DNA of 64,000 nucleotides from Arthrobacter sp. ov118 (GTDB taxonomy: Bacteria > Actinomycetota > Actinomycetes > Actinomycetales > Micrococcaceae). Positions 18,693 through 26,855 of this stretch are shown piece after piece. The position numbers and the translations under genes were made by a program. The DNA lies in contig NZ_FPAY01000008.1 in the NCBI RefSeq assembly GCF_900116495.1, positions 62,001-126,000 on the forward strand, written 5' to 3'. Under the pieces are notes generated by a model. It was not told the origin of the DNA and did no database searches. It saw only the letters and a program-made list of their open reading frames with translations. The stretch's first letter is position 1; the number at the start of each line of letters is the position of its first letter.

Positions 18693-19234
18693 TAGACTGC
18701 TCGCTTCCTAAGCCGGCGCCGCTCGCGCTCGGAGAGGCCTCCCCAGATCCCGAAGCGCTCGTCGTTGGACAAGGCGTATTCAAGGCACTGGGAACGCACG
18801 TTGCAGGCGCCGCAGACTTTCTTGGCGTCGCGGGTGGAGCCGCCCTTTTCCGGGAAGAAGGCTTCGGGGTCGGTCTGGGCGCACAGGGCATCGGTCTGCC
18901 AGCCGAGCTCCCCCTCATCGTCGAAGTCCTGCCGGGACGGCAGTCCGATCCAGACCGGCTGCGCGATGGTGTCGGTGCCGGTTGACTGGAGCTCCATGGG
19001 CGGGTCGAGGGGATCGTTGTCGTGATCCGGGCCGGCGAGGAGTTCATCGTGCGCTGCGAGGAAGGCCGTGGCCGCGTCCTGCAGGGAATCTTGGGTGCGT
19101 TCGTTGTAGCGGTCGGCTGCGTCCGGATCGGCCGGATCTACATACCAGTCACTCGGCACCCCGCGTGAGTGATATTTCGCCGTGGCCTGGCCGGCAACTA
19201 CGGCATCTTCATGAATACGCTCTGCTAGCCCCAT
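18692..19234 (-). CDS. whiB: WhiB-family iron-sulfur transcriptional regulator (WhiB/WhiB2/WhmD type)
   Basis: The C-terminal part is a canonical Wbl domain: ALCAQTDPEAFFPEKGGS, four cysteines (Cys118, Cys141, Cys144, Cys150, the C-X2-C-X5-C pattern), the GIWGG turn, and a basic tail ERRRLRKR. Such proteins bind a 4Fe-4S cluster and partner with the principal sigma factor. The ~115-residue N-terminal extension is acidic and of unknown role. The neighbourhood (DUF3499, metallopeptidase, GT2, TIGR03089, LCP) matches that of whiB2 in mycobacteria and whiB in streptomycetes, genes needed for septation. The ATG at 19234 has AAGGGGGA just upstream; a GTG at 19261 with AAGGGG is an alternative. Confidence 0.88.
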   Translation of the reverse strand: MGLAERIHEDAVVAGQATAKYHSRGVPSDWYVDPADPDAADRYNERTQDSLQDAATAFLAAHDELLAGPDHDNDPLDPPMELQSTGTDTIAQPVWIGLPSRQDFDDEGELGWQTDALCAQTDPEAFFPEKGGSTRDAKKVCGACNVRSQCLEYALSNDERFGIWGGLSERERRRLRKRAV

Positions 19235-19321
19235 GGCGTCCCCCTTCTGATTTGCAGCCACTGCGAGTCCCCTTGGGCCCCGGTCAAGCGCCGGTTTTGT
19301 GCAGTGGCTTTAGATACCTAA

Positions 19322-19335
19322 TTACACGTGTGTAA
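19322..19335. promoter_or_regulatory. Inverted repeat upstream of whiB, BldD-like half sites
   Basis: TTACAC-GT-GTGTAA: perfect 6-base arms around a 2-base gap, about 60-100 bases upstream of the whiB start. Each arm fits the BldD half-site pattern TnACnC/GnGTnA, but BldD sites normally have a 1-base centre. A related regulator is possible. Confidence 0.4.
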
Positions 19336-19580
19336 GTATGCGGGAGTCAAGCCACGGCGGAGATAATAATCAACCTGAAACACAAAGTGGAGGCACGCCA
19401 CGCCCGGAGTTTTTGGGCGGCGGCCGCGGGAACCCGGGAAATAATCAGGGTACTGAGTACTTTGGGGAGCCTTCGTTGAATACTAGGGAAATTTTTTGCG
19501 GCTTCGTCCGGACCCGGCCGGACATGGCCGCCGGCGGGCATGACGGACATCACATCCGAAGGCGGCGGGGTGCACCGTGG

Positions 19581-19586
19581 CAAGAT
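19581..19586 (+). promoter_or_regulatory. Weak -10 box, possible leaderless start
   Basis: CAAGAT, with the key A and T positions kept, lies exactly 6 bases before ATG 19593. Confidence 0.35.
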
Positions 19587-19592
19587 GAAGCC

Positions 19593-20297
19593 ATGAGCAT
19601 CCCGGCAATCGAACTGATGGCGGCCCTGCGGTCCGGCCAGTCCACTGCACCCCGACTGACGTGGTACGGCCCCGATTCCGAGCGGGTTGAACTGTCCGGC
19701 CGCGTGCTGGATAACTGGGTGGCAAAGACTTCCAACCTGCTCCAGGACGAACTCGACGCGGAACCCGGGACGCGGCTGCGGCTGGATGTGCCGGCCCACT
19801 GGAAGTCAGTGATTTTGGCCCTGGCGGCCTGGCAGCTGGGCATGGAAGTGGTCTTCGGGGACGCGCCCGCGGACCTGCTGGCCACTGCAGACCCCGCCGC
19901 AGGTGCCGCGGCGGGGGGATTCGACGCGGTTCTCGCGGTGTCGTTGCCGGCACTGGCCATGCGGTGGCCGGGCGAACTGCCCACCGGGGTCCTCGACTAT
20001 GCCGCCGAAGTCCGCTCCCACGGCGACATCTTCATGCCCCACGTCGACCCGGAAGCGCAACGCCCCGCCCTCCGTGGCGCCGATGGCGCAGCCCATGCGC
20101 ACGCGTCGCTCCTGGAGGATTTTGCCGAGGCGCACGACGCCGGCCTGCGGCTGCTCGTCCCGGCTGCAGGCGGCCTTGAAGCCGTGCTCGCGCAGTCGCT
20201 GGGGGCCTGGAAGGCCGACGGTTCTGTCGTTCTCGTGCACCCCGACGTCGAGGTGACCGGCAAGCTGCGGGCCACCGAACGCATCAGCGGAAGCTGA
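19593..20297 (+). CDS. TIGR03089 family protein
   Basis: A 234-residue protein of a small actinobacterial family that resembles a truncated adenylate-forming (AMP-ligase-like) N-terminal domain: LTWYGPDSERVELSGRVL, then LRLDVPAHWKSVILALAAWQLG, as in the opening strands of acyl-CoA synthetases. The ATP-binding P-loop motif and the C-terminal lid domain are both absent, so catalysis is unlikely. The frame is open back to 19338, but that part has no family similarity; ATG 19593 is preferred. It lies between whiB and the LCP/manA block, as in mycobacteria. Confidence 0.78.
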   Translation: MSIPAIELMAALRSGQSTAPRLTWYGPDSERVELSGRVLDNWVAKTSNLLQDELDAEPGTRLRLDVPAHWKSVILALAAWQLGMEVVFGDAPADLLATADPAAGAAAGGFDAVLAVSLPALAMRWPGELPTGVLDYAAEVRSHGDIFMPHVDPEAQRPALRGADGAAHAHASLLEDFAEAHDAGLRLLVPAAGGLEAVLAQSLGAWKADGSVVLVHPDVEVTGKLRATERISGS

Positions 20298-20300
20298 CCG

Positions 20301-20876
20301 TCAGGCCGGCGGGGCGGGCAACTCCGGGTCCTTGACCGCCGCACTGGCAACGCTGGCACTGGTCTTCTGGCCATGCTCCGCGTGCGGGTGCAGCTCGATG
20401 ATCTCGTGGTCGTGGGAGAACTCCGGCTCGGCGTCGAGTTCCTGGTTGAATACCAGGAAGCGGTAGGCGAAGAACCTGACCACGGTGGCGACCAGGATGC
20501 CGGCGACGCCGGCCAGGAAGAGCATGTTCTTGTCGCTAATGCCGAGCCAGTACTTCGCGAGGGCCGTGAAGCCGGTGGAAATGCCGATCCCGATCCCGTT
20601 GATGATGATGAACATCACGAATTCGCGCAGCACATTGGCCTGCCGGCGGTGCCGGAACGTCCAAAAACGGTTCGCGACCCAGGAGAAGACCGTTGCCACG
20701 CTGGCCCCGAAGAAGCGGGCCTTGGCCTCGCTGTCCGTCATCGGACCGTGCATCAGGTAATAGGTAAGCCCGTTGTCGATGACGAAAGCGATGCCGCCGA
20801 CGGCGCCAAACTTGGCCACTTCGCGCCAGAACAGCGAGACAAGCCCGCGCATGCGCTCGGTAAGTGTAGTAATCAT
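20301..20876 (-). CDS. GtrA family membrane protein
   Basis: A 191-residue protein with four membrane helices (FGAVGGIAFVIDNGLTYYLM; FFGASVATVFSWVANRFWTF; FVMFIIINGIGIGISTGF; LFLAGVAGILVATVVRFFAY), the pattern of GtrA/DPMS flippase-like proteins that move polyprenyl-linked sugars or assist glycosyltransferases. A charged C-terminal tail of about 45 residues follows. ATG 20876 has GGAGG a few bases upstream; ATG 20909 is an alternative. The frame stays open into the purK region, which is only a shadow. It is divergent from purK and ends 4 bases from the convergent TIGR03089 gene. Confidence 0.85.
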   Translation of the reverse strand: MITTLTERMRGLVSLFWREVAKFGAVGGIAFVIDNGLTYYLMHGPMTDSEAKARFFGASVATVFSWVANRFWTFRHRRQANVLREFVMFIIINGIGIGISTGFTALAKYWLGISDKNMLFLAGVAGILVATVVRFFAYRFLVFNQELDAEPEFSHDHEIIELHPHAEHGQKTSASVASAAVKDPELPAPPA

Positions 20877-21028
20877 GACCCTCCACGGCCTTTTGGAACT
20901 GTAGGCCATTGGGCCAAACTCCCATTTTAGCGCCGTTTCCTTAGGAGTCCTCCCCGCCATCGGCCGCGGCTCCGCCCGGTTCACAGGCCTGCGGAGGCCC
21001 AATTGCCGGGTTCCCGCGAGGTTTTCGG

Positions 21029-21034
21029 TAGGCT
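21029..21034 (+). promoter_or_regulatory. -10 box of a leaderless purK promoter
   Basis: TAGGCT followed by 7 bases and GTG 21042. Confidence 0.5.
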
Positions 21035-21041
21035 GGGAGAT

Positions 21042-22238
21042 GTGACTTTTCCTGTAATCGGTGTTGTTGGCGGCGGCCAACTTGCCCGCATGATGGCCCC
21101 TGCCGCCACCGCCCTGGGCTTCGAGCTCCGTGTTCTTGCCGAAGGCGAGGACGTCTCGGCGGTCTCTGCCGTGGCTAACGCCCCGGTCGGCGACTACAAG
21201 GACCTTAACCACCTGCTCGAGTTCTCCCGCGGCGTGGATGTCCTGACGTTCGACCACGAACACGTGCCCACGGCGCACCTGAGGTCCCTGATCGAAGCCG
21301 GCGTCAACGTCCACCCCGGCCCGGATGCCCTGGTCAACGCCCAGGACAAGCTGGTGATGCGCGCCGCGATCGACCGGCTCGAGCTGCCCAACCCCCGCTG
21401 GGCCGCCGTCGCCGGTGTTGCGGACCTCGTCGCCTTTGGCGAGGAGATCGGCTGGCCGGTGGTCTTGAAAATGCCGCGCGGCGGCTATGACGGCAAGGGC
21501 GTGCGGATCGTAGCCTCGGCCGACGACGCCGCGGAGTCCGCCGGCTGGTTCGAGGCCATGTCCCCGCTGCTGGCCGAGGCCAAGGTGGAATTCAGCCGTG
21601 AGCTCTCGGCCATGGTCGCCCGGACCCCGGACGGCGAATCACGGGCCTGGCCGGTGGTGCACACCATCCAGGTGGACGGCGTGTGCGACGAAGTGATCGC
21701 GCCCGCTTTGGAGATTTCCCTCGACGTGGCCGCGGCCGCGGAAAACGCCGCCCTCCGGATCGCCAACGAACTCGGCGTGACAGGTGTCATGGCCGTCGAG
21801 CTCTTCGAGACCCCGGGGGTGGGTGCCGGCTTCCTGATCAACGAGCTCGCCATGCGCCCGCACAACACCGGGCACTGGACCCAGGACGGCTCGGTGACCA
21901 GCCAGTTCGAGCAGCACCTGCGGGCCATCCTGAACCTGCCGCTCGGCGCCACCGACCTGCTGGGCCCCGTCGTCGTCATGAAGAACTTCCTCGGCGGCAA
22001 CAACCAGGACCTCTTTTCCGCATACCCGGCCGCCCTCTCGAGCGAACCGGCCGCGAAGGTCCACTGCTACGGCAAGGCCGTCCGGCCCGGCCGGAAGATC
22101 GGCCATGTCAACCTCGTCGGGACCTCAGCCGCCGACGTCGATTCCGTCCGGCAACGGGCCACCACCGTGGCCGACATCATCCGGAACGGCCGCATCCAAT
22201 CCGGCACAACGACGGCAACCTCCGAGGAGACCGCATGA
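21042..22238 (+). CDS. purK: N5-carboxyaminoimidazole ribonucleotide synthase
   Basis: ATP-grasp enzyme of 398 residues that carboxylates AIR with bicarbonate and ATP in de novo purine synthesis. It opens with the VIGVVGGGQLARMM nucleotide fold. The ATP-grasp loop PVVLKMPRGGYDGKG (about 145-159) and the metal/phosphate site NELAMRPHNTGHWTQD are intact. GTG 21042 is chosen because homologues begin just before VIGVVGGGQL and because of the TAGGCT box. Its stop overlaps the purE start as ATGA, so the two are coupled. The product is passed directly to PurE. Confidence 0.95.
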   Translation: MTFPVIGVVGGGQLARMMAPAATALGFELRVLAEGEDVSAVSAVANAPVGDYKDLNHLLEFSRGVDVLTFDHEHVPTAHLRSLIEAGVNVHPGPDALVNAQDKLVMRAAIDRLELPNPRWAAVAGVADLVAFGEEIGWPVVLKMPRGGYDGKGVRIVASADDAAESAGWFEAMSPLLAEAKVEFSRELSAMVARTPDGESRAWPVVHTIQVDGVCDEVIAPALEISLDVAAAAENAALRIANELGVTGVMAVELFETPGVGAGFLINELAMRPHNTGHWTQDGSVTSQFEQHLRAILNLPLGATDLLGPVVVMKNFLGGNNQDLFSAYPAALSSEPAAKVHCYGKAVRPGRKIGHVNLVGTSAADVDSVRQRATTVADIIRNGRIQSGTTTATSEETA

Positions 22239-22825
22239 GCACCCCCTCCACCAACCCGGCCGCCGGCACCGGTTCGGAAGCCCCCATCGTGGGCCTCGTC
22301 ATGGGCTCGGACTCGGACTGGCCTGTCATGGAGGCCGCGGCCGAAGCCCTGGCCGAGTTCGGCATCCCGTTCGAGGCCGACGTCGTCTCCGCTCACCGCA
22401 TGCCGACCGAAATGATCCGCTACGGCCAGAGCGCCCACGAGCGCGGCCTTCGCCTCATCATCGCCGGCGCCGGCGGCGCGGCGCACCTTCCCGGCATGCT
22501 CGCCTCAGTCACGCCGCTGCCCGTCATCGGTGTCCCCGTGCCCTTGAAGACGCTTGACGGCATGGATTCGCTGCTTTCCATCGTGCAGATGCCCGCGGGT
22601 GTTCCGGTCGCCACCGTCTCGATCGGCGGGGCGCGCAACGCCGGCCTCCTGGCCGTGCGCATCCTGGCCTCGGGCACAGACGAACTCGCACTCCAGCTCC
22701 GGGCCGACCTGGTGGACTTCGCCCAGGAACTCAACGACGTCGCCACCCGGAAGGGCGCGAGCCTGCGGCAAAAAGTCAGCGAAGTGTTCGCCGACGGAAA
22801 CGTCACCCCGCGTAGCAGCCATTAA
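22235..22825 (+). CDS. purE: N5-carboxyaminoimidazole ribonucleotide mutase
   Basis: Class I PurE that converts N5-CAIR to CAIR. The 196-residue product has a short variable N-terminus, then GLVMGSDSDWPVMEAAAEAL (about residues 20-39), ADVVSAHRMP with the catalytic His, IAGAGGAAHLPGML, and PVIGVPVPLKTLDGMDSLLSI, all diagnostic. ATG 22235 overlaps the purK stop and has GAGGAGA 5 bases upstream. Together with purK it forms the two-step bacterial route; the rest of the purine pathway is not in the window. Confidence 0.96.
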   Translation: MSTPSTNPAAGTGSEAPIVGLVMGSDSDWPVMEAAAEALAEFGIPFEADVVSAHRMPTEMIRYGQSAHERGLRLIIAGAGGAAHLPGMLASVTPLPVIGVPVPLKTLDGMDSLLSIVQMPAGVPVATVSIGGARNAGLLAVRILASGTDELALQLRADLVDFAQELNDVATRKGASLRQKVSEVFADGNVTPRSSH

Positions 22826-22846
22826 GGTAGCCATCAAGGATCCCGC

Positions 22847-24481
22847 ATGAGTAACAGCTACGCCCCCACGCACCGCCAGGAACAGTCCCTGGTGGCGCCG
22901 GGCGACCCGGTCCGGTACCCGTCAGGCGCTCCGGCGCCCGTGCTGACCAAGCGGGCGTTCATGCTGGTGCTGATGACGCTGCTGGTTCCCGGCAGCGCCC
23001 AGGTCGTCGCGGGAAACCGCCGGCTGGGTCGGGCGGCGCTGCGAGTGACCGGAACGGTTTGGGCGCTGGCCCTGCTTGCTATGCTGCTCCTGGTCGTGTC
23101 CCGCTCCACGCTGATTAACATCCTCGCCGGCCAGATCCCCTCGCTCATACTGGTGCTCGGCCTCGCGCTGCTGGCCCTCGGCTGGGCCGGCCTGTTCCTG
23201 AACACCCTGCGGCTGATCCGGCCCGGGACGCTAGCCCCCCGGGTCCGTCCCGCGGTGGTGCTGGCGCTCGTGCTGGCCATGATCCTCAGCAGCGGTTCCC
23301 TGGGCTACGCCGCCTATCTGCTCAACGTCGGCCGCGGCGCCATCGGCAGCATCTTCGGTTCCGGCCCCACCCTCGAGCCCTCCGACGGGCGGTACAACTT
23401 CCTGATGATGGGCGGCGACGCCGGGGCCGACCGCACAGGCCGCCGCCCGGACAGCCTCTCCGTGATCAGCGTGGACGCCAAGACCGGCAGCACGGCAATC
23501 ATCTCTGTGCCCCGCAACCTCCAGAACGCCCAGTTCAGCGCCGAATCGCCAATGCGCCAGGTGTATCCGGACGGGTACAACTGCGGTGACGAATGCCTGA
23601 TCAACGCGATCAACACCGAGGTAACCAACGAGCACAAGGACCTCTACCCCGGGGTGGCCGATCCCGGCGCGCAGGCAACCCTCGAAGCCGTGTCCGGAAC
23701 GCTCGGCATCAAGGTCCAGGCGTACGTGCTGGTGGACATGGACGGTTTTTCCAAGCTCATCGACGCCATGGGCGGCATCCGGATCAAGGCCGGCGGCTGG
23801 GTCCCGATCAGCGGGCCGATGGTGGATGAAGCCAACGGCATCCACGGCATGCCGGACGGCTGGATCCCGGCGGGCGACCAGACCCTGGACGGCTTCCATG
23901 CCCTCTGGTACGGCCGGTCCCGGGAATTCGTGGACGACTACGCCCGCATCCAGCGCCAGCAGTGCGTCCAGCAGGCCATGCTGAAACAGCTCGACCCGGC
24001 AACCCTGCTGGCAAAGTTCGAGGACATCGCCAAGGCCGGCACCAAAGTGGTCGAATCCAATATCTCCGCCGGCCAGCTCGGCAGCTTCGTCGACCTTGCC
24101 ATGAAGGCCAAGGGCAAGAACGTCAACCGCCTCACCATCGGCCCCCCTGACTTCAACGCCGCCTTCTCCACCTCCCCGGACTTCGACATCATCCATGCCA
24201 AGGTCGCCGCGCTGTTGGCCAACCCGTCCGCCGCCGCCGATGACACCTTCCGGCAGCCCGGAACCGCCGCCGGACCGATCTCCGCGGCAGGGGCGATCTC
24301 CGCGGCAGGGGCGCCGGCCGCCCAGGCTTCCCCGCCATCGCCGTCGGACTTCACTCCGGTGACCACCACGCCGGAGGGCGAGCCGATCACCGAAGAGATG
24401 CTCAACCAGTTCAAGCGCAACGGCGACGAGCAATCCATCCGCGACCTCGTCGCCACCAACGGCCAGTGCGCACCCCTCTAG
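22847..24481 (+). CDS. LCP (LytR-CpsA-Psr) family phosphotransferase
   Basis: A 544-residue membrane protein with four N-terminal helices (about 25-165) and a large extracytoplasmic LCP domain: YNFLMMGGDAGADRTGRRPDSLSVISVD, the arginine-rich pyrophosphate-binding region, VPRNL, and GFHALWYGRSREFVDDYARIQRQQ. LCP enzymes attach polyprenyl-linked glycopolymers to peptidoglycan. The tail is an Ala/Pro linker with a duplicated GAISAAG unit. ATG 22847 has AAGGA upstream. It sits between purE and manA, so it may be co-transcribed with sugar-nucleotide genes. Confidence 0.9.
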   Translation: MSNSYAPTHRQEQSLVAPGDPVRYPSGAPAPVLTKRAFMLVLMTLLVPGSAQVVAGNRRLGRAALRVTGTVWALALLAMLLLVVSRSTLINILAGQIPSLILVLGLALLALGWAGLFLNTLRLIRPGTLAPRVRPAVVLALVLAMILSSGSLGYAAYLLNVGRGAIGSIFGSGPTLEPSDGRYNFLMMGGDAGADRTGRRPDSLSVISVDAKTGSTAIISVPRNLQNAQFSAESPMRQVYPDGYNCGDECLINAINTEVTNEHKDLYPGVADPGAQATLEAVSGTLGIKVQAYVLVDMDGFSKLIDAMGGIRIKAGGWVPISGPMVDEANGIHGMPDGWIPAGDQTLDGFHALWYGRSREFVDDYARIQRQQCVQQAMLKQLDPATLLAKFEDIAKAGTKVVESNISAGQLGSFVDLAMKAKGKNVNRLTIGPPDFNAAFSTSPDFDIIHAKVAALLANPSAAADDTFRQPGTAAGPISAAGAISAAGAPAAQASPPSPSDFTPVTTTPEGEPITEEMLNQFKRNGDEQSIRDLVATNGQCAPL

Positions 24482-24494
24482 ACAAGGACCGGCA

Positions 24495-25784
24495 ATGTAC
24501 GAACTTGAAAACGTCCTCCGGCCCTATGCCTGGGGCTCGCCCACGGCCATCGCCGACCTGCTGGGCCGGCCGGCCTCCGGCGGTCCGGAAGCGGAGCTTT
24601 GGATTGGCGCCCACCCGGACTCCCCGTCCCTCGCCCTGACGCCGGCGGCCGCCGGGGCGGGGCGGCACTCGCCCGAAGCGCACGACGGCGGCCGGCTGGC
24701 ACTGGACGCACTGATCGCCGAGGACCCGGAGCACTGCCTGGGCGCCCGGAGCGTGGCCGAATTCGGTCCGCGGCTGCCGTTCCTGCTCAAGGTCCTCGCG
24801 GCCGAGACCCCCCTATCCCTGCAGGTGCACCCCACCGCTGCCCAGGCCCGGGATGGCTTCGCGCGCGAGGAAGCCGCCGGCGTCGGCCGCACCGCACAGG
24901 ACCGCAACTACAAGGACGCCTTCCACAAGCCGGAAATGATCCTGGCCCTGACCCCCTTCGAGGCCCTCTGCGGGTTCCGCCCGGCCGCCGAATCCCGTGC
25001 GGTGTTCGACCATCTGGCAGCGTGCTTCGAACTGGCCGGGCTGGATCTCCCGCCGCTTGTTCCACAGCTGCTCAAGGACCTGGCGCAGCCGGACGAACCG
25101 GCAGCCCTGCGCGCCGCCTTTGAACGCCTCATCGCGGGCGGCCCGGAGGTCTCCGACGCGACGGCCGTGATCGTCACCGCCCTGGCCTCGGGTGCTCCCA
25201 TGGCCGGGCACGAGGCCGAGCTCTCCACCGTGGCCGTGCTCAATGACCAGTACCCGGGAGATCCGGGCGTGCTGATCTCACTGCTGCTGAACCGGATCTC
25301 CCTTGCCCCCGGTCAGGCCGTCTACCTGCCGGCCGGTAACGTCCATGCCTACCTGCACGGCCTCGGCATCGAGGTCATGGCCTCCTCGGACAACGTGCTC
25401 CGCGGAGGACTCACCCCGAAATTCGTGGACGTGCCGGAGCTGCTCAAAACGGTCGCGTTCGAGGCAGTCGACGTGCCGATGCTTGCCGCCGAAACCACCA
25501 TGCTGGACCAGGAGCTCTTCCGGCCGCCGTTCCGGGAATTCCAGCTCCAGCGGATCGAACTGGCGCCGGGGGCGGAGCCCGTGCCGCTGGCGCAGTCCGG
25601 CGCCGCCGTCATCATCGTCACCGGCGGCACTGTCCGCCTCGACTCCCCGAAGGGCGAGCTGCGGCTGGAACGGGGCGCCAGCGCCTTCCTGCCCGCCGCG
25701 GAGGCCCCGGTGAACGTCCATCCCGTCTCCGGCGCCACGGGCCCGGCCCTGGCATTTGCCGTCACCACCGCATTGGAAGCCTGA
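24495..25784 (+). CDS. manA: Mannose-6-phosphate isomerase, class I
   Basis: Zinc enzyme of 429 residues that interconverts fructose-6-phosphate and mannose-6-phosphate, the entry to GDP-mannose. Type I PMI motifs are intact: LSLQVHPTAAQA (Gln and His ligands, about 110-121), HKPEMILALTPFEALCGFRP (His and Glu), and YLPAGNVHAYLHGLGIEVMASSDNVLRGGLTPK. AAGGA precedes ATG 24495. It follows LCP by 13 bases and precedes the Fem-type ligase by 4, so LCP-manA-fem looks like one operon. The mannose made here would supply the PMT-type mannosyltransferase. Confidence 0.95.
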   Translation: MYELENVLRPYAWGSPTAIADLLGRPASGGPEAELWIGAHPDSPSLALTPAAAGAGRHSPEAHDGGRLALDALIAEDPEHCLGARSVAEFGPRLPFLLKVLAAETPLSLQVHPTAAQARDGFAREEAAGVGRTAQDRNYKDAFHKPEMILALTPFEALCGFRPAAESRAVFDHLAACFELAGLDLPPLVPQLLKDLAQPDEPAALRAAFERLIAGGPEVSDATAVIVTALASGAPMAGHEAELSTVAVLNDQYPGDPGVLISLLLNRISLAPGQAVYLPAGNVHAYLHGLGIEVMASSDNVLRGGLTPKFVDVPELLKTVAFEAVDVPMLAAETTMLDQELFRPPFREFQLQRIELAPGAEPVPLAQSGAAVIIVTGGTVRLDSPKGELRLERGASAFLPAAEAPVNVHPVSGATGPALAFAVTTALEA

Positions 25785-25788
25785 CACC

Positions 25789-26760
25789 ATGGACTATTTC
25801 CTGCAGAGCCCCTCGTGGGCACAGTTCCAGCGTGCGCAGGGCCGCACGGTCCACGAACAGACCGGTCCCGGGTGGAGTTTCCTCGCGGTCGAGGAATCCA
25901 ACCCCGCCGGCAAATTGCTGTACTCCCCTTACGGGCCGGTCGCCGAATCGCTGGACGCCTTCGACGCAGCGCTGGCGGCCCTGACGGACCTCGCCCGGAA
26001 CAGCGGCGCCGTGTTTGTCCGGATTGAGCCGGTCACGGCAGGGTTCGCCGCCGCCGACGCCGACGCCGTCCTGCGCAGCCGCGGCCTGCAGCCGGCGCCG
26101 GCCAGCCAGCAGCCGGAGCTCAGCTGGATTGTGGACCTCGACCGGGATTTCAAGGACGTCCTGGCGGACATGAAGCCGGCGAACCGGAACCTTTACCGCA
26201 ACATCCACAAAAAGGGCGTGACCTTCCGCTCCAGCCAGGATCCGGCGGAGATCACCGTCCTCTTGGAGTTCCTGCACATGACGGCGGCCCGCAACGGCTT
26301 CAAACCGCAAAGCGACGAATACTTGAGCCAGGTGGCCCGCGTGCTGATGCCGGCCGGCGCCGCGACGCTGTTCATCGCCGAGCTCGACGGCCACCCCATC
26401 GCCGCCGCCCTGGCCTACGATTCGGCCGACACACGGACCTACGCCCACGCCGCCCTGGACGACTCGCACCGCAAGCTCAGTGCGGGCGTTCCCCTGCTGG
26501 TCACACTGATCGCGGACGCTCAGGCGAAGGGCCTCAAGCACGTGGACCTCTGGGGCGTGGCGCCCGCGGACCAGCCCGACCACAAATGGGCCGGCTTCAC
26601 GGCCTTCAAGAAGTCGTTCGGCGGCCGCGAGATCGCCTATCCCGGAACCTGGGACCTGCCGGTCCGTAAGGTCCGCTACGGCAGCTACCAGCTGGCCCGC
26701 AAGGGCGCCCAGCTTGCGAAGAGGCTGCGCTCCCGGTCCCGGTCCCTCGCCAACCGCTGA
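25789..26760 (+). CDS. FemABX-type peptidoglycan interpeptide bridge aminoacyltransferase
   Basis: GNAT-like Fem ligase of 323 residues that would add an amino acid from an aminoacyl-tRNA to the stem-peptide lysine. It starts with MDYFLQSPSWAQFQRAQG. Next come the WIVDLDRDFKDVLADMKP and NLYRNIHKKGVTFR region, the LEFLHMTAARNGFK segment, HRKLSAGVPLL, and the family-typical HVDLWGVAP and GFTAFKKSFGGREI. The end is basic. Length is close to the shorter FemX/Vgb-like forms. Arthrobacter cell walls carry L-Lys with short bridges, which fits. The added residue cannot be read from sequence. Confidence 0.85.
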   Translation: MDYFLQSPSWAQFQRAQGRTVHEQTGPGWSFLAVEESNPAGKLLYSPYGPVAESLDAFDAALAALTDLARNSGAVFVRIEPVTAGFAAADADAVLRSRGLQPAPASQQPELSWIVDLDRDFKDVLADMKPANRNLYRNIHKKGVTFRSSQDPAEITVLLEFLHMTAARNGFKPQSDEYLSQVARVLMPAGAATLFIAELDGHPIAAALAYDSADTRTYAHAALDDSHRKLSAGVPLLVTLIADAQAKGLKHVDLWGVAPADQPDHKWAGFTAFKKSFGGREIAYPGTWDLPVRKVRYGSYQLARKGAQLAKRLRSRSRSLANR

Positions 26761-26783
26761 CGGACGCCCGGGATTAAGACGGC

Positions 26784-26815
26784 GAATCCCGGGACGCGAG
26801 GGCGTCCCGGGATTC
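26784..26815. terminator. Bidirectional terminator between fem ligase and glpX
   Basis: A perfect 14 bp hairpin (GAATCCCGGGACGC / GCGTCCCGGGATTC, 4-base loop) lies between convergent genes. It can be extended outward to AGAC/GTCT (26777-26821). Confidence 0.85.
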
Positions 26816-26855
26816 TGCGTCTTGTCATTACCGCGCAGGCTAGCTGCTGCAGCGG

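Larger units (their letters stand above)
19262..19592. other. Intergenic region between whiB and the TIGR03089 gene
   Basis: About 330 bases, clearly more AT-rich than the genes around it, with no convincing ORF. It holds the upstream region of whiB, with the inverted repeat at 19322-19335, a GTACTGAGTAC palindrome near 19451-19461, and a run of T (ATTTTTT) near 19490. It is the most promoter-like stretch in this part of the window. Confidence 0.6.

Noticed and set aside
19585..19596. Three-codon ORF (MKP) overlapping the TIGR03089 start
   Set aside because: ATGA overlap is present, but the upstream box is weak and so short an ORF is expected by chance.
20877..21314. N-terminal extension of GtrA across the purK start
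   Set aside because: The extra ~145 residues are antisense to conserved PurK sequence and have no membrane or family features.
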